Assembly: GCA_963704565.1 (NCBI GenBank)
Contig: OY969917.1
Span: forward strand, 1,736,001-1,800,000
DNA from: Rhodoblastus sp963704565
GTDB lineage: Bacteria > Pseudomonadota > Alphaproteobacteria > Rhizobiales > Beijerinckiaceae
Reading direction: 5' to 3'
DNA: 64,000 nucleotides
This document shows, in pieces, positions 8,832-17,896 of this stretch (the stretch's first letter is position 1; every line of letters starts with the position of its first letter). The notes beneath the pieces are model-generated. The model ran no database searches, had not been told where the DNA came from, and saw nothing but the letters and a program-made list of their open reading frames with translations. The position numbers and the translations under genes are program-made.

Positions 8832-10037
8832 TCATGAGGTGTCGATCCTGATCCGACAGGGCGAGGCCGGCGGCGCGGGGCGCACGCCTTCAAACGTTTC
8901 GATGATGATCATCCGGCCGCCGCAGCAGGGGCATTTGTGCGCGCCGTCAACGGGATCGGCGTCGCCATCCGTCTCGGGCTGTTGTTGCGGCGGGGTCTCG
9001 GCGACGGCCAGTAACGCGCGGGCGCGCTCGATGTTGCGGGCTCGCGCCGCGCTGGCGAACAGGCCGTAGTGGCGGATGCGGTGGAAGCCGCTTGGCAGCA
9101 CGTGCATGAGAAACCGGCGGATGAACTCAGGCCCGTCGAGCGTCATGGTCTTGAGCTGGTCGCCTTCCTTGATCCGATAATCTTTCCATTTGAAGGTGAC
9201 GCCCGCGTCGTCGAGCGCGATGAGCCGGGAGTTCGAGATGGCGACCCGATGGGTATAGCGCGACAAATAGGCGAGCACAGCCTTTGGACCGGCGAAGGGC
9301 CGCTTGGCGTAAACGACCCATTCGGAGCGACGCAAAGGCGCGAGGGCTGCGGCGAAAGCCTCTCTGTCGGCGAGCGGCGCCAGATCGCCGAAGAAGGTGA
9401 GGCGGCCGGCGGCGTTCAGCGTGGCGAGACCTTCGAGGAACAGCCGCCGGAACAAGCGCGAGAGCACGCGCACCGACAGGAAAAAGCCCGGCTTGCAGGC
9501 GATCCAGCGCGATCCGTCCGGCGACAGGCCGCCGCCGGGAACGATGATGTGGACATGGGGATGATGGGTCAGCGCCGAGCCCCATGTGTGCAGGACGGCG
9601 GTGAGGCCGATGCGGGCGCCGAGATGTTTGGGATCGGCGGCGATGGTGGTCAGGGTCTCGGCCGCCGCCTTGAACAGCAGATCGTAGACGACGGCCTTGT
9701 TCTGGAAAGCGATCGCCGCGACCGCGGCCGGCACGGTGAAGACGACGTGGAAATAGGGAGCCGGCAGCAGTTCGGCTTCTCGTTCTGCCAGCCATTGTCG
9801 GGCGGCGGCGGCCTGACACTTGGGACAATGGCGGTTGCGGCAGGAGTTATAGGAGATGCGCGTATGCGCGCAGTCCTCGCAGCGCTCGACATGACCGCCG
9901 AGCGCGGAGGTGCGGCAGTTTTCGATCGCCGACATCGCCTTCAATTGGGCGAGGCTGACATGACCGGCGTTGGCCTTGCGCCAGTCCGCGCCATGGGCGT
10001 GAAAAATGTCGGCGACTTCAAGATGAGGCCGCGGCAT
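8832..10037 (-). CDS. IS91 family HUH/Y2 transposase, copy B
   Basis: A 401-residue transposase nearly identical to copy A. The zinc-binding cysteines, the HHPHVHIIVPGGG HUH motif, the AYLSRYTHRVAI double-tyrosine motif and the C-terminal CPCCGG are all present. Differences from copy A cluster in the middle (for example ATLNAAGRLTFFGDL against AVLQKAGRLVFFGDL) and are conservative, arguing that both proteins were under selection when they diverged. The start at 10037, ten bases after the recombinase stop, was chosen by comparison with the other copies. Confidence 0.92.
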   Translation of the reverse strand: MPRPHLEVADIFHAHGADWRKANAGHVSLAQLKAMSAIENCRTSALGGHVERCEDCAHTRISYNSCRNRHCPKCQAAAARQWLAEREAELLPAPYFHVVFTVPAAVAAIAFQNKAVVYDLLFKAAAETLTTIAADPKHLGARIGLTAVLHTWGSALTHHPHVHIIVPGGGLSPDGSRWIACKPGFFLSVRVLSRLFRRLFLEGLATLNAAGRLTFFGDLAPLADREAFAAALAPLRRSEWVVYAKRPFAGPKAVLAYLSRYTHRVAISNSRLIALDDAGVTFKWKDYRIKEGDQLKTMTLDGPEFIRRFLMHVLPSGFHRIRHYGLFASAARARNIERARALLAVAETPPQQQPETDGDADPVDGAHKCPCCGGRMIIIETFEGVRPAPPASPCRIRIDTS

Positions 10038-10047
10038 GCGGCGTGCG

Positions 10048-10923
10048 TCAAACGGGCGGCGCGCGCCCGGTGAGGTTCGCGGTGAGCTTTTCCAGCGGGC
10101 TGGTGACGTCGCGGATCGTGTTGACGGCGACGCGGGTGTAAAGCGCCGTCGTCTCCAGCTTGGCGTGTCCGAGCAGGACCTGGATGACGCGGATGTCGAC
10201 GTTCTGTTCGAGCAGATGGGTGGCGAAGCTGTGCCGCAGGGTGTGGGGCGACACGCGCTTGGCGATGCCAGCTGTCCGCGCCGTTTCGCGCACAACGCGG
10301 CTCAACTGGCGCGCCGACATCGGGTTGACCGGGTTCTGCCCGGGAAACAGCCAGGCCTGGGGCCGCGCCGCCCGCCACCAGTCGCGCAGCCATTCGAGCA
10401 GTTGCGGCGAGAGCATGACATAGCGGTCGCGCTGACCCTTGCCCTGCTCGACCCGCAAGGTCATGCGCTTGCTGTCGATGTCCGACACCTTGAGCGCCAC
10501 GACCTCGGAGACGCGCAATCCCGCGCCATAGGCGACGCCGAAGGCGGCCTTGTACTTGAGGCCGGGCGCGGCTTCGAGGAGGCGGGCCACCTCCTCCTGG
10601 TTCAGCACCACCGGCGCCCTGCGCGGCTTATGCACGCCAGCGAGATGGCGGGCGAGTTCAGGCCGTTCGAGCGTGACGTTGAAGAAGAACCGCAGCGCGG
10701 CGACGGCGGCGTTGATGGTCGGCGCGCCGATCTGCCGATTGGCCATATGCAGCTGGAAGAGCCGAACGTCCTCGGCCGTGGCGGCGTCCGGCGAACGGCG
10801 GAGAAAGACCGCGAAGTTCCGCACGTGGCGGATGTAGTCCTTCTGGACCTTCTCGGTGAAGCGGCGCGCCGTCATGTCCTCGGTCATGCGCTGGCGCAAT
10901 GGGCTGTTTGGCTTGTCGATCAT
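10048..10923 (-). CDS. Tyrosine recombinase/integrase of IS91-like element, copy B
   Basis: A 291-residue recombinase with the same catalytic set as copy A (Arg in GAGLRVSEV, HTLRHSF, LLGHAKLETT, Tyr in TALYTRV). The C-terminal 170 residues or so match copy A almost exactly, whereas the N-terminal third carries several substitutions (for example FTEKVQKDYIRHV against FQEKVQKDYLRHV). The patchy divergence suggests gene conversion between tandem copies. Intact frame. Confidence 0.92.
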   Translation of the reverse strand: MIDKPNSPLRQRMTEDMTARRFTEKVQKDYIRHVRNFAVFLRRSPDAATAEDVRLFQLHMANRQIGAPTINAAVAALRFFFNVTLERPELARHLAGVHKPRRAPVVLNQEEVARLLEAAPGLKYKAAFGVAYGAGLRVSEVVALKVSDIDSKRMTLRVEQGKGQRDRYVMLSPQLLEWLRDWWRAARPQAWLFPGQNPVNPMSARQLSRVVRETARTAGIAKRVSPHTLRHSFATHLLEQNVDIRVIQVLLGHAKLETTALYTRVAVNTIRDVTSPLEKLTANLTGRAPPV

Positions 10924-10933
10924 CGCGAAAGCT

Positions 10934-10974
10934 CCTGTCTCGCATGGGGTTGAACCCCACGATTTTGAGACAGG
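10934..10974. promoter_or_regulatory. Nested hairpin upstream of recombinase, copy B
   Basis: Same CCTGTCTC/GAGACAGG outer stem and TGGGGTT/AACCCCA inner stem as copy A, at the same distance from the recombinase start. Confidence 0.6.
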
Positions 10975-11054
10975 TCAGCCGCGTCGCCTCAGGAATTGCA
11001 CGATCACGAATCTCGCCGCTTCTCGCCGCCCCTACCGCGAAAGCGGTTTAGTCC

Positions 11055-11201
11055 AGCGGCGAAAAGCTGCCCTTCAACCTGAGCGCGGAATTGCCAGTGT
11101 TCGAGGGGCGGCTGGCCTATTCGGAAGAGATGCAGAATGTAGCGCGTGTTGACGCGCTCCACGATTTCCTCATCGCCAACGCCCCGTCCTGGCATTTTTG
11201 A
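11055..11201 (+). pseudogene. C-terminal remnant of an unidentified gene cut by IS91-like copy B
   Basis: Immediately after the element end, an open frame of 48 codons runs to TGA at 11199-11201 with no start codon of its own near the junction. The peptide (begins SGEKLPFNLSAELPVF, ends FLIANAPSWHF) has the composition of a folded cytoplasmic protein and codon use like the neighbours. I do not recognise the family. Its 5' part is missing from this window, consistent with the adjacent-DNA loss that IS91-type elements cause. Confidence 0.55.
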
Positions 11202-11284
11202 CGGATGAGCCGACGGCTCCCGCATGTCTACGCCCCCCTGCGCCGGGCTATCGGTCGGCGCCGGGGCGTCCGCGACGATTAGCG

Positions 11285-11527
11285 TTATTTGTTCAACCAA
11301 GCCTGGAACAAGGCTTCCTTGCACGGCTCGGAAAGTTCCGGCAGGCGCCGCTTCATGCACGCCTTAATGCGCCCCTCTCCAGGCGCAACGTCGGCGCAGA
11401 ACGCCTTGATGTCGGGCTTGCAGGCGCCCAGCACCTTTTTCGCCGCGGCGGCCTGGGCGCTCGCGCCGGAAGCCGAGGCCGAAAGGATCAGTACTATGGC
11501 GACGGCAGTCAAAGTGGACTTCAACAT
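11285..11527 (-). CDS. Secreted cysteine-rich-repeat protein
   Basis: An 80-residue protein with a signal peptide (residues 1-25, ending ASAQ) and one cysteine-rich GLG1/FGFR-type repeat: Cys36, then DIKAFCADVAPGEGRIKACMK, then PCKEAL. Such small periplasmic proteins are widespread in Alphaproteobacteria and have no established function. The ATG at 11527 follows an AGGAGAA-type site. About 250 bp of AT-richer sequence without a recognisable gene separates it from the divergent gene at 11778. Confidence 0.75.
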   Translation of the reverse strand: MLKSTLTAVAIVLILSASASGASAQAAAAKKVLGACKPDIKAFCADVAPGEGRIKACMKRRLPELSEPCKEALFQAWLNK

Positions 11528-11777
11528 ATTTTCTCCTCATCCAATTACGGCGCTCCATATTAAGCGGAAAATTGTAACTCGAACTTGACGGTCGATCGCA
11601 GCCGCCACAGCGCGGGCGGCGGTCATCGATGAACTATGCCGTCATCCGCGCGCGTTGAAAATCAGATTGCTTTTTCAAAAGGTCATTAAATCGCAATGTT
11701 GGTTTGAGACATAATGAACCTCGGCTTTCAGTCATGGGTGTCCTGTTTGACGGGCGCATCGAAGGAGGAGCTGTATC

Positions 11778-11993
11778 ATGAAATTGATTGCTCTTATCGC
11801 TTTGGGAGCTTGCGCATTCTTTGCAGGCTTGAGTTTACCCACGACCGATGCCAACGCGTTTGTATGCGCCCGTGGGGTTTATCGCGCTGGATGCGCAGGG
11901 CCGCGCGGCGCCGTTGGCGTGCGCCGAGCTCCCTATTACCGCCGAGCTCCCTATTACCGTCGTGGCGTGGTTGTTCATCGTCGCTATTACTGA
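11778..11993 (+). CDS. Small secreted Arg/Tyr-rich protein
   Basis: A 71-residue protein with a signal peptide (residues 1-27, ending ANA). The mature part contains two cysteines (VCARGVYRAGCAG) and a basic aromatic tail with a duplicated APYYRR unit, which reflects an 18-bp tandem duplication in the DNA. The start has a strong AAGGAGGAG site at suitable spacing. The family is an uncharacterised group of small secreted proteins seen in Hyphomicrobiales. The 294-309 bp between its stop and the next gene hold no recognisable feature. Confidence 0.7.
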   Translation: MKLIALIALGACAFFAGLSLPTTDANAFVCARGVYRAGCAGPRGAVGVRRAPYYRRAPYYRRGVVVHRRYY

Positions 11994-12302
11994 GACGGTT
12001 GACGCGGCGGTATTCTATAAGCCGGTACCTGCAAACTGACATTGTCGACGGAAAGCGGACAATCGCCGCTTCCTATACATTCACGCACACGCGTCATTTG
12101 CCGATATATCGCTGCGCTTCAGCTTTCGTTGGGGATCACGTCGGCGTGACGTCTGGAGATCCGTGTGGACACTCGCGCCGACGATTATTAGCATGACCGG
12201 CGCGGGCATGGATGGGGCTGAATTCGCGATGGGGTTATTTTAGCGCTGCTGCGACGTCATCGGGCTTCGCGGGCGCTCGACATTTTCATGGGAGCGCTTG
12301 GA
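11994..12302. other. Intergenic region upstream of arylsulfatase
   Basis: No convincing reading frame, RNA or repeat was seen. It presumably contains the arylsulfatase promoter. A GGGAG ribosome-binding site at 12291-12295 supports the start at 12303. Confidence 0.5.
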
Positions 12303-14765
12303 ATGTTGCGAAAACCGATCGAAACGTGCGTCCTTGAAGGCTTTTCGGCGTTTCTAGCCTTAGCCGCGCTGACCATCGCGCCAGCGGCGGCCCAGCAGGT
12401 CACCGGTGTGCCGGGTTCGCCCGAGGCCACCACCACCATCGACGGAAAACAGCTCCCACCGCCGCCGCCGCCGTTCGGCGGCGTCATCAAGGAGCGGGCC
12501 TCGGAATCGACACCCTGGTGGCCGCCCCGCGTCGTTCCGCCCAAGGGCGCGCCCAACGTCTTGCTCATCATGACGGACGATGTCGGCTTCGGCGCGCCTG
12601 GCACCTTCGGCGGCGTCATTCCCACGCCGACGATGGATAGCCTCGCGCAGGAAGGCCTCCGCTTCACCAATTTCCACTCGACGTCATTGTGCTCGCCGTC
12701 AAGGGCGGCGATCATTACCGGCCGCAACCACCATTCCGTGGGATTCGGAGTGGTCGGCGAAATCGCGACGGGATACCCCGGCTACGACTCGATCATCCCG
12801 ATCGACAAAGGCACGATCGGCACGATCCTGAAGGAGAACGGCTACGCGACCGCCTGGTTCGGCAAGGACCACAACACGCCCTTTTACCAATCGAGCCAGG
12901 CCGGGCCCTTCAATCAATGGCCCAACGGCATGGGTTTCGATTATTTCTACGGTTTCGTTGGCGGTGACGCCAGCCAATGGCAGCCGAACCTGTACCGCAA
13001 CACCACCCCGATTTACCCATTCCTGAACAACCCGAGCTGGAACCTCGAAACGGCGATGGCCGACGAGGCCATTCACTATATCAAGCAGCTCAAGGAGATC
13101 GCGCCCAGCAAGCCGTGGTTCGTCTATTACGTGCCGGGCGCCACCCACGCTCCCCACCATCCCACGCCAGAATGGGCCGAGAAGATCGGCAACATGCACC
13201 TCTTCGACGAAGGCTGGAACAAGGTGCGGGAGACGATTTTCGCCAACCAGAAGCGATTGGGCGTCATGCCCGAGAACGCCAAGCTGACGCCATGGCCAAA
13301 GGAACTGCCATCGTGGGATTCGCTGAGCTGGGACGAGAAGAAGCTGTTTACCAAGCAGGCGGATATCTACGGGGCCTATCTCGCTTACGCCGACAACGAG
13401 ATCGGACGGGTCATCCAGGAGGTTAAGGACCTGGGCGAACTCGACAATACGCTGATCATCTACATCAGCGGCGACAATGGCGCGAGCGCCGAGGGCATGC
13501 TCAACGGCACGCCGAACGAGTTCACGACGTTCAACGGCGTCGCTGTGCCGGTGAAGGACCAGTTCCTTTGGTATCCGTTCTGGGGAACGGACCGGACTTT
13601 CCCGCATTATGCGGCGGAATGGGCCTGGGCGATGGACACCCCGTTCAAATGGGTGAAACAGGTTGCGTCGCATTACGGCGGCACCGCCCAGGGCATGGTC
13701 ATATCCTGGCCTGGCCATATCAACGATCCGGGCGGCGTCCGCCGTCAGTTCCATCACCTCATCGACATCGTGCCGACCGTTCTCGACGCGACCGGCATCC
13801 CCGCGCCAGATGCGATCGACGGCATCAAGCAAAAGCCGATCGAAGGCGTGAGCATGGCCTACACATTCGACAAGGCGAATGCGAACGCGCCGAGCCGCCA
13901 CACGACGCAATATTTCGAGATGCTGGGAAACCGAGCCATCTATCACGACGGCTGGATCGCGGCCACGACGCCGGCGAACCTGCCTTGGGAACTCAGCACT
14001 GCGAAGCCGCCGGATGTGATCACCGGCTACAATTGGGAGCTTTATAACGTCAAGGACGATCCGACCGAATACGCAGACCTCGCCGCCAAAATGCCGGATA
14101 AGCTCAAGGAGATGCAAAAACTCTTCTATGCCGAGGCGAAGAAATACGATGTTCTGCCGCTCGACAACTCGACCCTCGCGCGCTGGAACACGCCCCGTCC
14201 GAGTCTCACGGCGGGACGGACGGAATTCACCTATTCGGGCGTCCTGACCGACGTGCCGGCCGCGGCCGCGCCCAACATTCTGAACAAGGCCTACACGATC
14301 ACCGCCGAGGTGGAGATCCCCGAGGGCGGCGCGGAAGGCATGATCGTCACCCAGGGCGGGCGGTTTGGCGGCTACGGCCTGTTCCTGAGCCACGGCGTGG
14401 CGGACATCCGTCGGGGCAAGGTGGTGTTTCTCTACAACCTGCTCGACCTCCAGCGCACCATCTGGGATGGCCCCGAACTGGGAGCGGGGAAACACACCAT
14501 CGTGTTCGACTTCAAACCGGATGGACCCGGCCTCGGCAAGGGCGGCACGGGCGTGCTCTCCGTGGACGGACAGGAAGTGTCCAGAAAATCCATGGAACAC
14601 TCGACCCCGATCACTTTCCCCGAGGATGAAAGCTTCGATGTCGGCGAGGACACCCGCACGGGCGTCGCCATGCTGGAATATCGCTACGATGTTCCGTTCA
14701 AGTTCACCGGCAAGATCGACAAACTGACGTTCAAGCTCGGTCCGGACCTGGCGGCGGAGAAATAA
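12303..14765 (+). CDS. Exported arylsulfatase (type I, formylglycine)
   Basis: An 820-residue sulfatase. A signal peptide (residues about 1-31, ending PAAAQ) is followed by a proline-rich linker, then the alkaline-phosphatase-like sulfatase domain from about residue 80. Metal ligands are in LLIMTDDVG. The signature CSPSRAAIITGRN supplies Cys130, which must be oxidised to formylglycine. A C-terminal region of about 200 residues has a jelly-roll/lectin-like look (GGYGLFLSHG, GKHTIVFDFKPD). It hydrolyses sulfate esters in the periplasm or outside the cell. Start at 12303 rather than 12288 because GGGAG is correctly placed and the signal peptide is better. No formylglycine-generating enzyme is in the window. 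Confidence 0.92.
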   Translation: MLRKPIETCVLEGFSAFLALAALTIAPAAAQQVTGVPGSPEATTTIDGKQLPPPPPPFGGVIKERASESTPWWPPRVVPPKGAPNVLLIMTDDVGFGAPGTFGGVIPTPTMDSLAQEGLRFTNFHSTSLCSPSRAAIITGRNHHSVGFGVVGEIATGYPGYDSIIPIDKGTIGTILKENGYATAWFGKDHNTPFYQSSQAGPFNQWPNGMGFDYFYGFVGGDASQWQPNLYRNTTPIYPFLNNPSWNLETAMADEAIHYIKQLKEIAPSKPWFVYYVPGATHAPHHPTPEWAEKIGNMHLFDEGWNKVRETIFANQKRLGVMPENAKLTPWPKELPSWDSLSWDEKKLFTKQADIYGAYLAYADNEIGRVIQEVKDLGELDNTLIIYISGDNGASAEGMLNGTPNEFTTFNGVAVPVKDQFLWYPFWGTDRTFPHYAAEWAWAMDTPFKWVKQVASHYGGTAQGMVISWPGHINDPGGVRRQFHHLIDIVPTVLDATGIPAPDAIDGIKQKPIEGVSMAYTFDKANANAPSRHTTQYFEMLGNRAIYHDGWIAATTPANLPWELSTAKPPDVITGYNWELYNVKDDPTEYADLAAKMPDKLKEMQKLFYAEAKKYDVLPLDNSTLARWNTPRPSLTAGRTEFTYSGVLTDVPAAAAPNILNKAYTITAEVEIPEGGAEGMIVTQGGRFGGYGLFLSHGVADIRRGKVVFLYNLLDLQRTIWDGPELGAGKHTIVFDFKPDGPGLGKGGTGVLSVDGQEVSRKSMEHSTPITFPEDESFDVGEDTRTGVAMLEYRYDVPFKFTGKIDKLTFKLGPDLAAEK

Positions 14766-14819
14766 CCTGGCTTGGGCCAACCCGGCGGCGAGGACAGAAG
14801 AAGGAGGCTGCGGCGGAAG

Positions 14820-15167
14820 ATGAGCAAAGCGCTGGTTTTCGCCGCCGTTGCCGAGACATTGACGGGATTGGCTTTGCTGATCGACCCCGTGTTGGTCGGC
14901 GGGTTGTTGTTGGGTCAGGAGCTCGCCGGTCTTGCTGCCGCCGTGGCGCGGGTGGCGGGCGTCGCCTTGATCGGTCTGGGCGTCGCCTGCTGGCCGGGGC
15001 CGCCGATCCTTGGCATGGTGATTTATGGCGTCTCGGTCGCGCTAATTCTTGCTTATTTCGGCATGGTCGAAGGCATGACTGGCGTAATGCTCTGGCCGGC
15101 GGTTATTTTACACCTGATCTTGTCCGCGTTCTTGGCGCGCGCCGCAATCAATCGAACCAGAGGGTGA
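14820..15167 (+). CDS. Small four-helix integral membrane protein
   Basis: A 115-residue protein that is almost entirely hydrophobic, with about four transmembrane helices and a short basic tail. It starts 54 bp after the arylsulfatase stop, with AAGGAGG ahead of the ATG (spacing long, about 12 bases), so the two are probably co-transcribed. I cannot assign a function. About 110 bp of unremarkable sequence separates it from IS91-like copy C. Confidence 0.7.
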   Translation: MSKALVFAAVAETLTGLALLIDPVLVGGLLLGQELAGLAAAVARVAGVALIGLGVACWPGPPILGMVIYGVSVALILAYFGMVEGMTGVMLWPAVILHLILSAFLARAAINRTRG

Positions 15168-15357
15168 TTTGCGTTTGCGATAGGATTTTCGGCTCAGTTC
15201 GAAATGATCGAACTTCCGCTTCGAGTCGCGCCTTGATGTAGCGGGCGAGGTTGGCGACCGGCGGCTCAGGGTCATGGGACTAAACCGCTCGCGCGGTAGC
15301 AGCGGCGAGAAGCGTCGAGATTTGTGAAGACGGAATAGCTGAGGCGACGGGCCAGAT

Positions 15358-15397
15358 CTGTCTCAAAATCGTGGGGTTCAACCCCATGCGAGACAGG
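15358..15397. promoter_or_regulatory. Nested hairpin upstream of recombinase, copy C
   Basis: CTGTCTC/GAGACAG outer arms and TGGGGTT/AACCCCA inner arms, as in copies A and B but with a one-base shorter outer stem. It ends about ten bases before the recombinase start. Confidence 0.58.
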
Positions 15398-15407
15398 AGC
15401 TTTCGCG

Positions 15408-16284
15408 ATGATCGACAATCCCAACAGCCCGTTGCGCCAGCGCATGATCGAGGACATGACGGCGCGCCGCTTCACGGAAAAGGTTCAGAAGGATTATCTC
15501 CGCCACGTGCGGAACTTCGCCATCTTTCTCGGTCGTTCGCCCGACGCCGCCACAGCGGAAGACGTTCGGCTCTATCAGTTGCACATGGCCAAGCAGCTCA
15601 TCGGCGCGCCAACTATCAACGCCGCCGTCGCTGCGCTGCGGTTCTTCTTCAATGTCACGATCGAACGGCCGGACCTGGCCCGTCCTCTGACGGGCTTGCA
15701 CAAGCCGCGCAGGGCGCCCGGTCGTGCTGAGCGAGGAGGAAATGGTCCGTCTTCTCGAAGCCGCGCCCGGCCTGAAGTACAAGGCCGCGTTCGGCGTCGC
15801 CTATGGCGCGGGATTGCGCGTCTCCGAGGTGGTGACCCTGAAAGTGTCCGACATCGACAGCAAGCGCATGACCTTGCGGGTCGAACAGGGCAAAGGCCAG
15901 CGGGATCGCTATGTCATGCTCTCGCCGCAACTGCTCGAATGGTTGCGCGACTGGTGGCGGGCGGCGCGGCCCCAGGCTTGGCTGTTTCCCGGGCAGAACC
16001 CGGTCAACCCGATGTCGGCCCGTCAGTTGAACCGCGTCGTGCGCGACACGGCGCGAGAGGCCGGCATTGCCAAGCGCGTATCGCCCCATACGCTGCGACA
16101 CAGCTTCGCCACCCATCTGCTCGAACGCAACGTCGATATCCGCGTGATCCAGGTTCTGCTCGGCCACGCCAAGCTGGAAACGACGGCGCTTTATACCCGC
16201 GTCGCCGTCAACACGCTTCGCGACGTCACCAGCCCTCTGGAGCGTCTGTGCGTAAACCTGACAGGGCAAGCGCCGCCCGCCTGA
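15408..16284 (+). pseudogene. Frameshifted tyrosine recombinase of IS91-like copy C
   Basis: The frame starting at 15408 follows copies A and B through HKPRRAP and then loses register. The downstream frame resumes VLSEEEMVRLLEAAPGL and keeps every catalytic residue to the stop at 16284. Total length is 877 bp against 876 in A and B, so a single-base insertion in the G/C run near 15716-15721 explains the break. The remnant therefore encodes an isolated DNA-binding domain and, possibly from an internal start at 15724, a catalytic fragment. It is most likely inactive. Confidence 0.88.
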
Positions 16285-16294
16285 CGGCGGCGTC

Positions 16295-17539
16295 ATGGCG
16301 CGACGCTCCCTGGAGGTCGCGGATATCCTGCGCGTTCACGGCGACGCCTATGCGCGCGCCCACGCGGGACATCTCAGCTTCGGCCAGCTCAAGGTCATGT
16401 CGGCGATAACGGCCTGCCGCACCGCAGCGCTCGGCGGTCATGTCGCGCGCTGCGACGACTGCGGCCATGTCGAGATCGCCTACAACTCCTGCCGCAACCG
16501 TCACTGCCCCAAATGCCAGGGCGCGGCGGCGCGGCAGTGGCTGGCCGAGCGACAGGCCGAGTTGCTGCCGGTTTCCTATTATCATGTCGTTTTCACCCTG
16601 CCGGCGCCGATCGCGGCCATGGCGTTCCAGAACAAGGCCGCGATCTACGACCTGTTGTTCAAGGCCGCCGCCGAGACGCTGACCACCATCGCCGCCGACC
16701 CCAAGCATCTCGGCGCCCGCATCGGCGTGACCGCCGTGCTCCACACCTGGGGCTCGGCGATGACCCACCATCCGCACATCCACATGATCGTCCCCGGCGG
16801 CGGCCTGTCGCCGGACGGCGTTCGCTGGATCGCCTGCAAGCCCGGCTTCTTCCTGCCGGTGCGCGTGCTGTCGCGCCTGTTCCGCCGGCTGTTCCTCGAA
16901 GGCCTCGCCGCGCTTCACCGCGCCGGGCGCCTGGCCTTTTTCGGCGATCTCGCCGCGCTCGCCGGCACGAAGGCTTTCCAGGCCGCGCTCGCCCCGTTGC
17001 GCCGAAGCGAATGGATCGTTTACGCCAAGCGCCCCTTCGCCGGGCCGGAGGCCGTGCTCGCCTATCTCTCGCGCTACACCCATCGCGTGGCGATCTCCAA
17101 CAGCCGTCTCCTCGGCTTCGACGGCGGCAAAGTCACCTTTCGCTGGAAAGATTATCGCGCCCGGGGCAAATCGTCGGGCCGACGCTGGATCAAATCCATG
17201 ACGCTTCCAGCGGATGTGTTTATCCGACGCTTCCTCATCCACGTCCTGCCCAGCGGCTTCCATCGCATCCGCCACTACGGGCTGTTCGCCAGCCAGAAGC
17301 GCGCCGCAAATATCGCCCGCTTGCGCGAACTCATTCCTGTGGCCGAGGACGCCGAGAAACCTCGGTTCCATCTCGCCGCTACAACCGAGGTTCCGCAAGC
17401 GACAGCAACAGATCATTCCGAGGCGATTGCGCCGCTCTGCCCTTGCTGCGCTGGGCGCATGCGCGTCGTCGAAACCTTTGCGCGCGGCGCGACGCCGCGC
17501 AGCTTCATGCCAGATTGCGCCGGATTCGACACCTCATGA
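16295..17539 (+). CDS. IS91 family HUH/Y2 transposase, copy C
   Basis: A 414-residue transposase starting ten bases after the recombinase stop. The zinc cysteines (CDDC, CRNRHCPKC), the HUH motif (HHPHIHMIVPGGG), the AYLSRYTHRVAI tyrosine motif and a C-terminal CPCCAG are present, so the enzyme could still work even though its recombinase partner is broken. It differs from copies A and B by a short insertion (RARGKSSGRRW) in place of RIKEGD and by a different C-terminal linker. Confidence 0.92.
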   Translation: MARRSLEVADILRVHGDAYARAHAGHLSFGQLKVMSAITACRTAALGGHVARCDDCGHVEIAYNSCRNRHCPKCQGAAARQWLAERQAELLPVSYYHVVFTLPAPIAAMAFQNKAAIYDLLFKAAAETLTTIAADPKHLGARIGVTAVLHTWGSAMTHHPHIHMIVPGGGLSPDGVRWIACKPGFFLPVRVLSRLFRRLFLEGLAALHRAGRLAFFGDLAALAGTKAFQAALAPLRRSEWIVYAKRPFAGPEAVLAYLSRYTHRVAISNSRLLGFDGGKVTFRWKDYRARGKSSGRRWIKSMTLPADVFIRRFLIHVLPSGFHRIRHYGLFASQKRAANIARLRELIPVAEDAEKPRFHLAATTEVPQATATDHSEAIAPLCPCCAGRMRVVETFARGATPRSFMPDCAGFDTS

Positions 17540-17829
17540 CCAAAATTAAGGCCCGCACTCATGCCGCCAACATTGCGTCGACGCCCACAGGCGCCGGCTG
17601 TGATGGGCGCGTCGCATCAGCGCGCAAAGCGCCGGAACCAATAGGCCTCACTGATCCCGACGCCACAACGAGCGCTATTGGCCGAAGTGAAAACGCGCCA
17701 AGGCCGCGCCGGCCGACGTTTCTCGACACGAGGACCGCCCTAAAAGCCAGGAAGCGTCTCCTCAAATCACCATAGATCGCCAACTGAACCACCGAGCCTC
17801 AACGTCCCGCGGTTTCCTCCCCTGGAGGC

Positions 17830-17886
17830 TTTCGGGCGCCGGCCCCGGCGCGGCCCAATCCGTCGTGTTGGGGCCGGCGACCGAAA
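17830..17886. repeat. Presumed oriIS hairpin of copy C
   Basis: Arms TTTCGGGCGCCGGCCCC and GGGGCCGGCGACCGAAA (one mismatch) lie eight bases inside the element's right end, the mirror image of copies A and B. Confidence 0.7.
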
Positions 17887-17896
17887 CCCTTCACAT

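Larger units (their letters stand above)
8475..11054 (-). mobile_element. IS91-like element, copy B
   Basis: About 2.58 kb, same orientation and organisation as copy A, 49 bp away from it. Long stretches of the transposase and the C-terminal part of the recombinase are identical in A and B, while the recombinase N-terminal part, the transposase middle and the non-coding 3' end differ by scattered substitutions. Both reading frames are intact. The right end abuts the truncated reading frame at 11055, so its insertion or an associated deletion removed the 5' part of that gene. Confidence 0.88.
15277..17894 (+). mobile_element. IS91-like element, copy C (inverted, diverged)
   Basis: About 2.62 kb, in opposite orientation to copies A and B. 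The recombinase-side end (reverse complement of GCGGTTTAGTCC) lies at 15277 and the transposase-side end at 17894. It is more diverged than A is from B: the transposase is 13 residues longer with many substitutions, and the recombinase is frameshifted. The last 350 bp after the transposase are non-coding apart from the conserved terminal hairpin. The right end abuts a truncated reading frame at 17897. Confidence 0.87.

Noticed and set aside
12699..14780. 693-codon open frame antisense to the arylsulfatase
   Set aside because: The plus-strand frame carries the sulfatase signature and signal peptide; the antisense frame has no recognisable motif.
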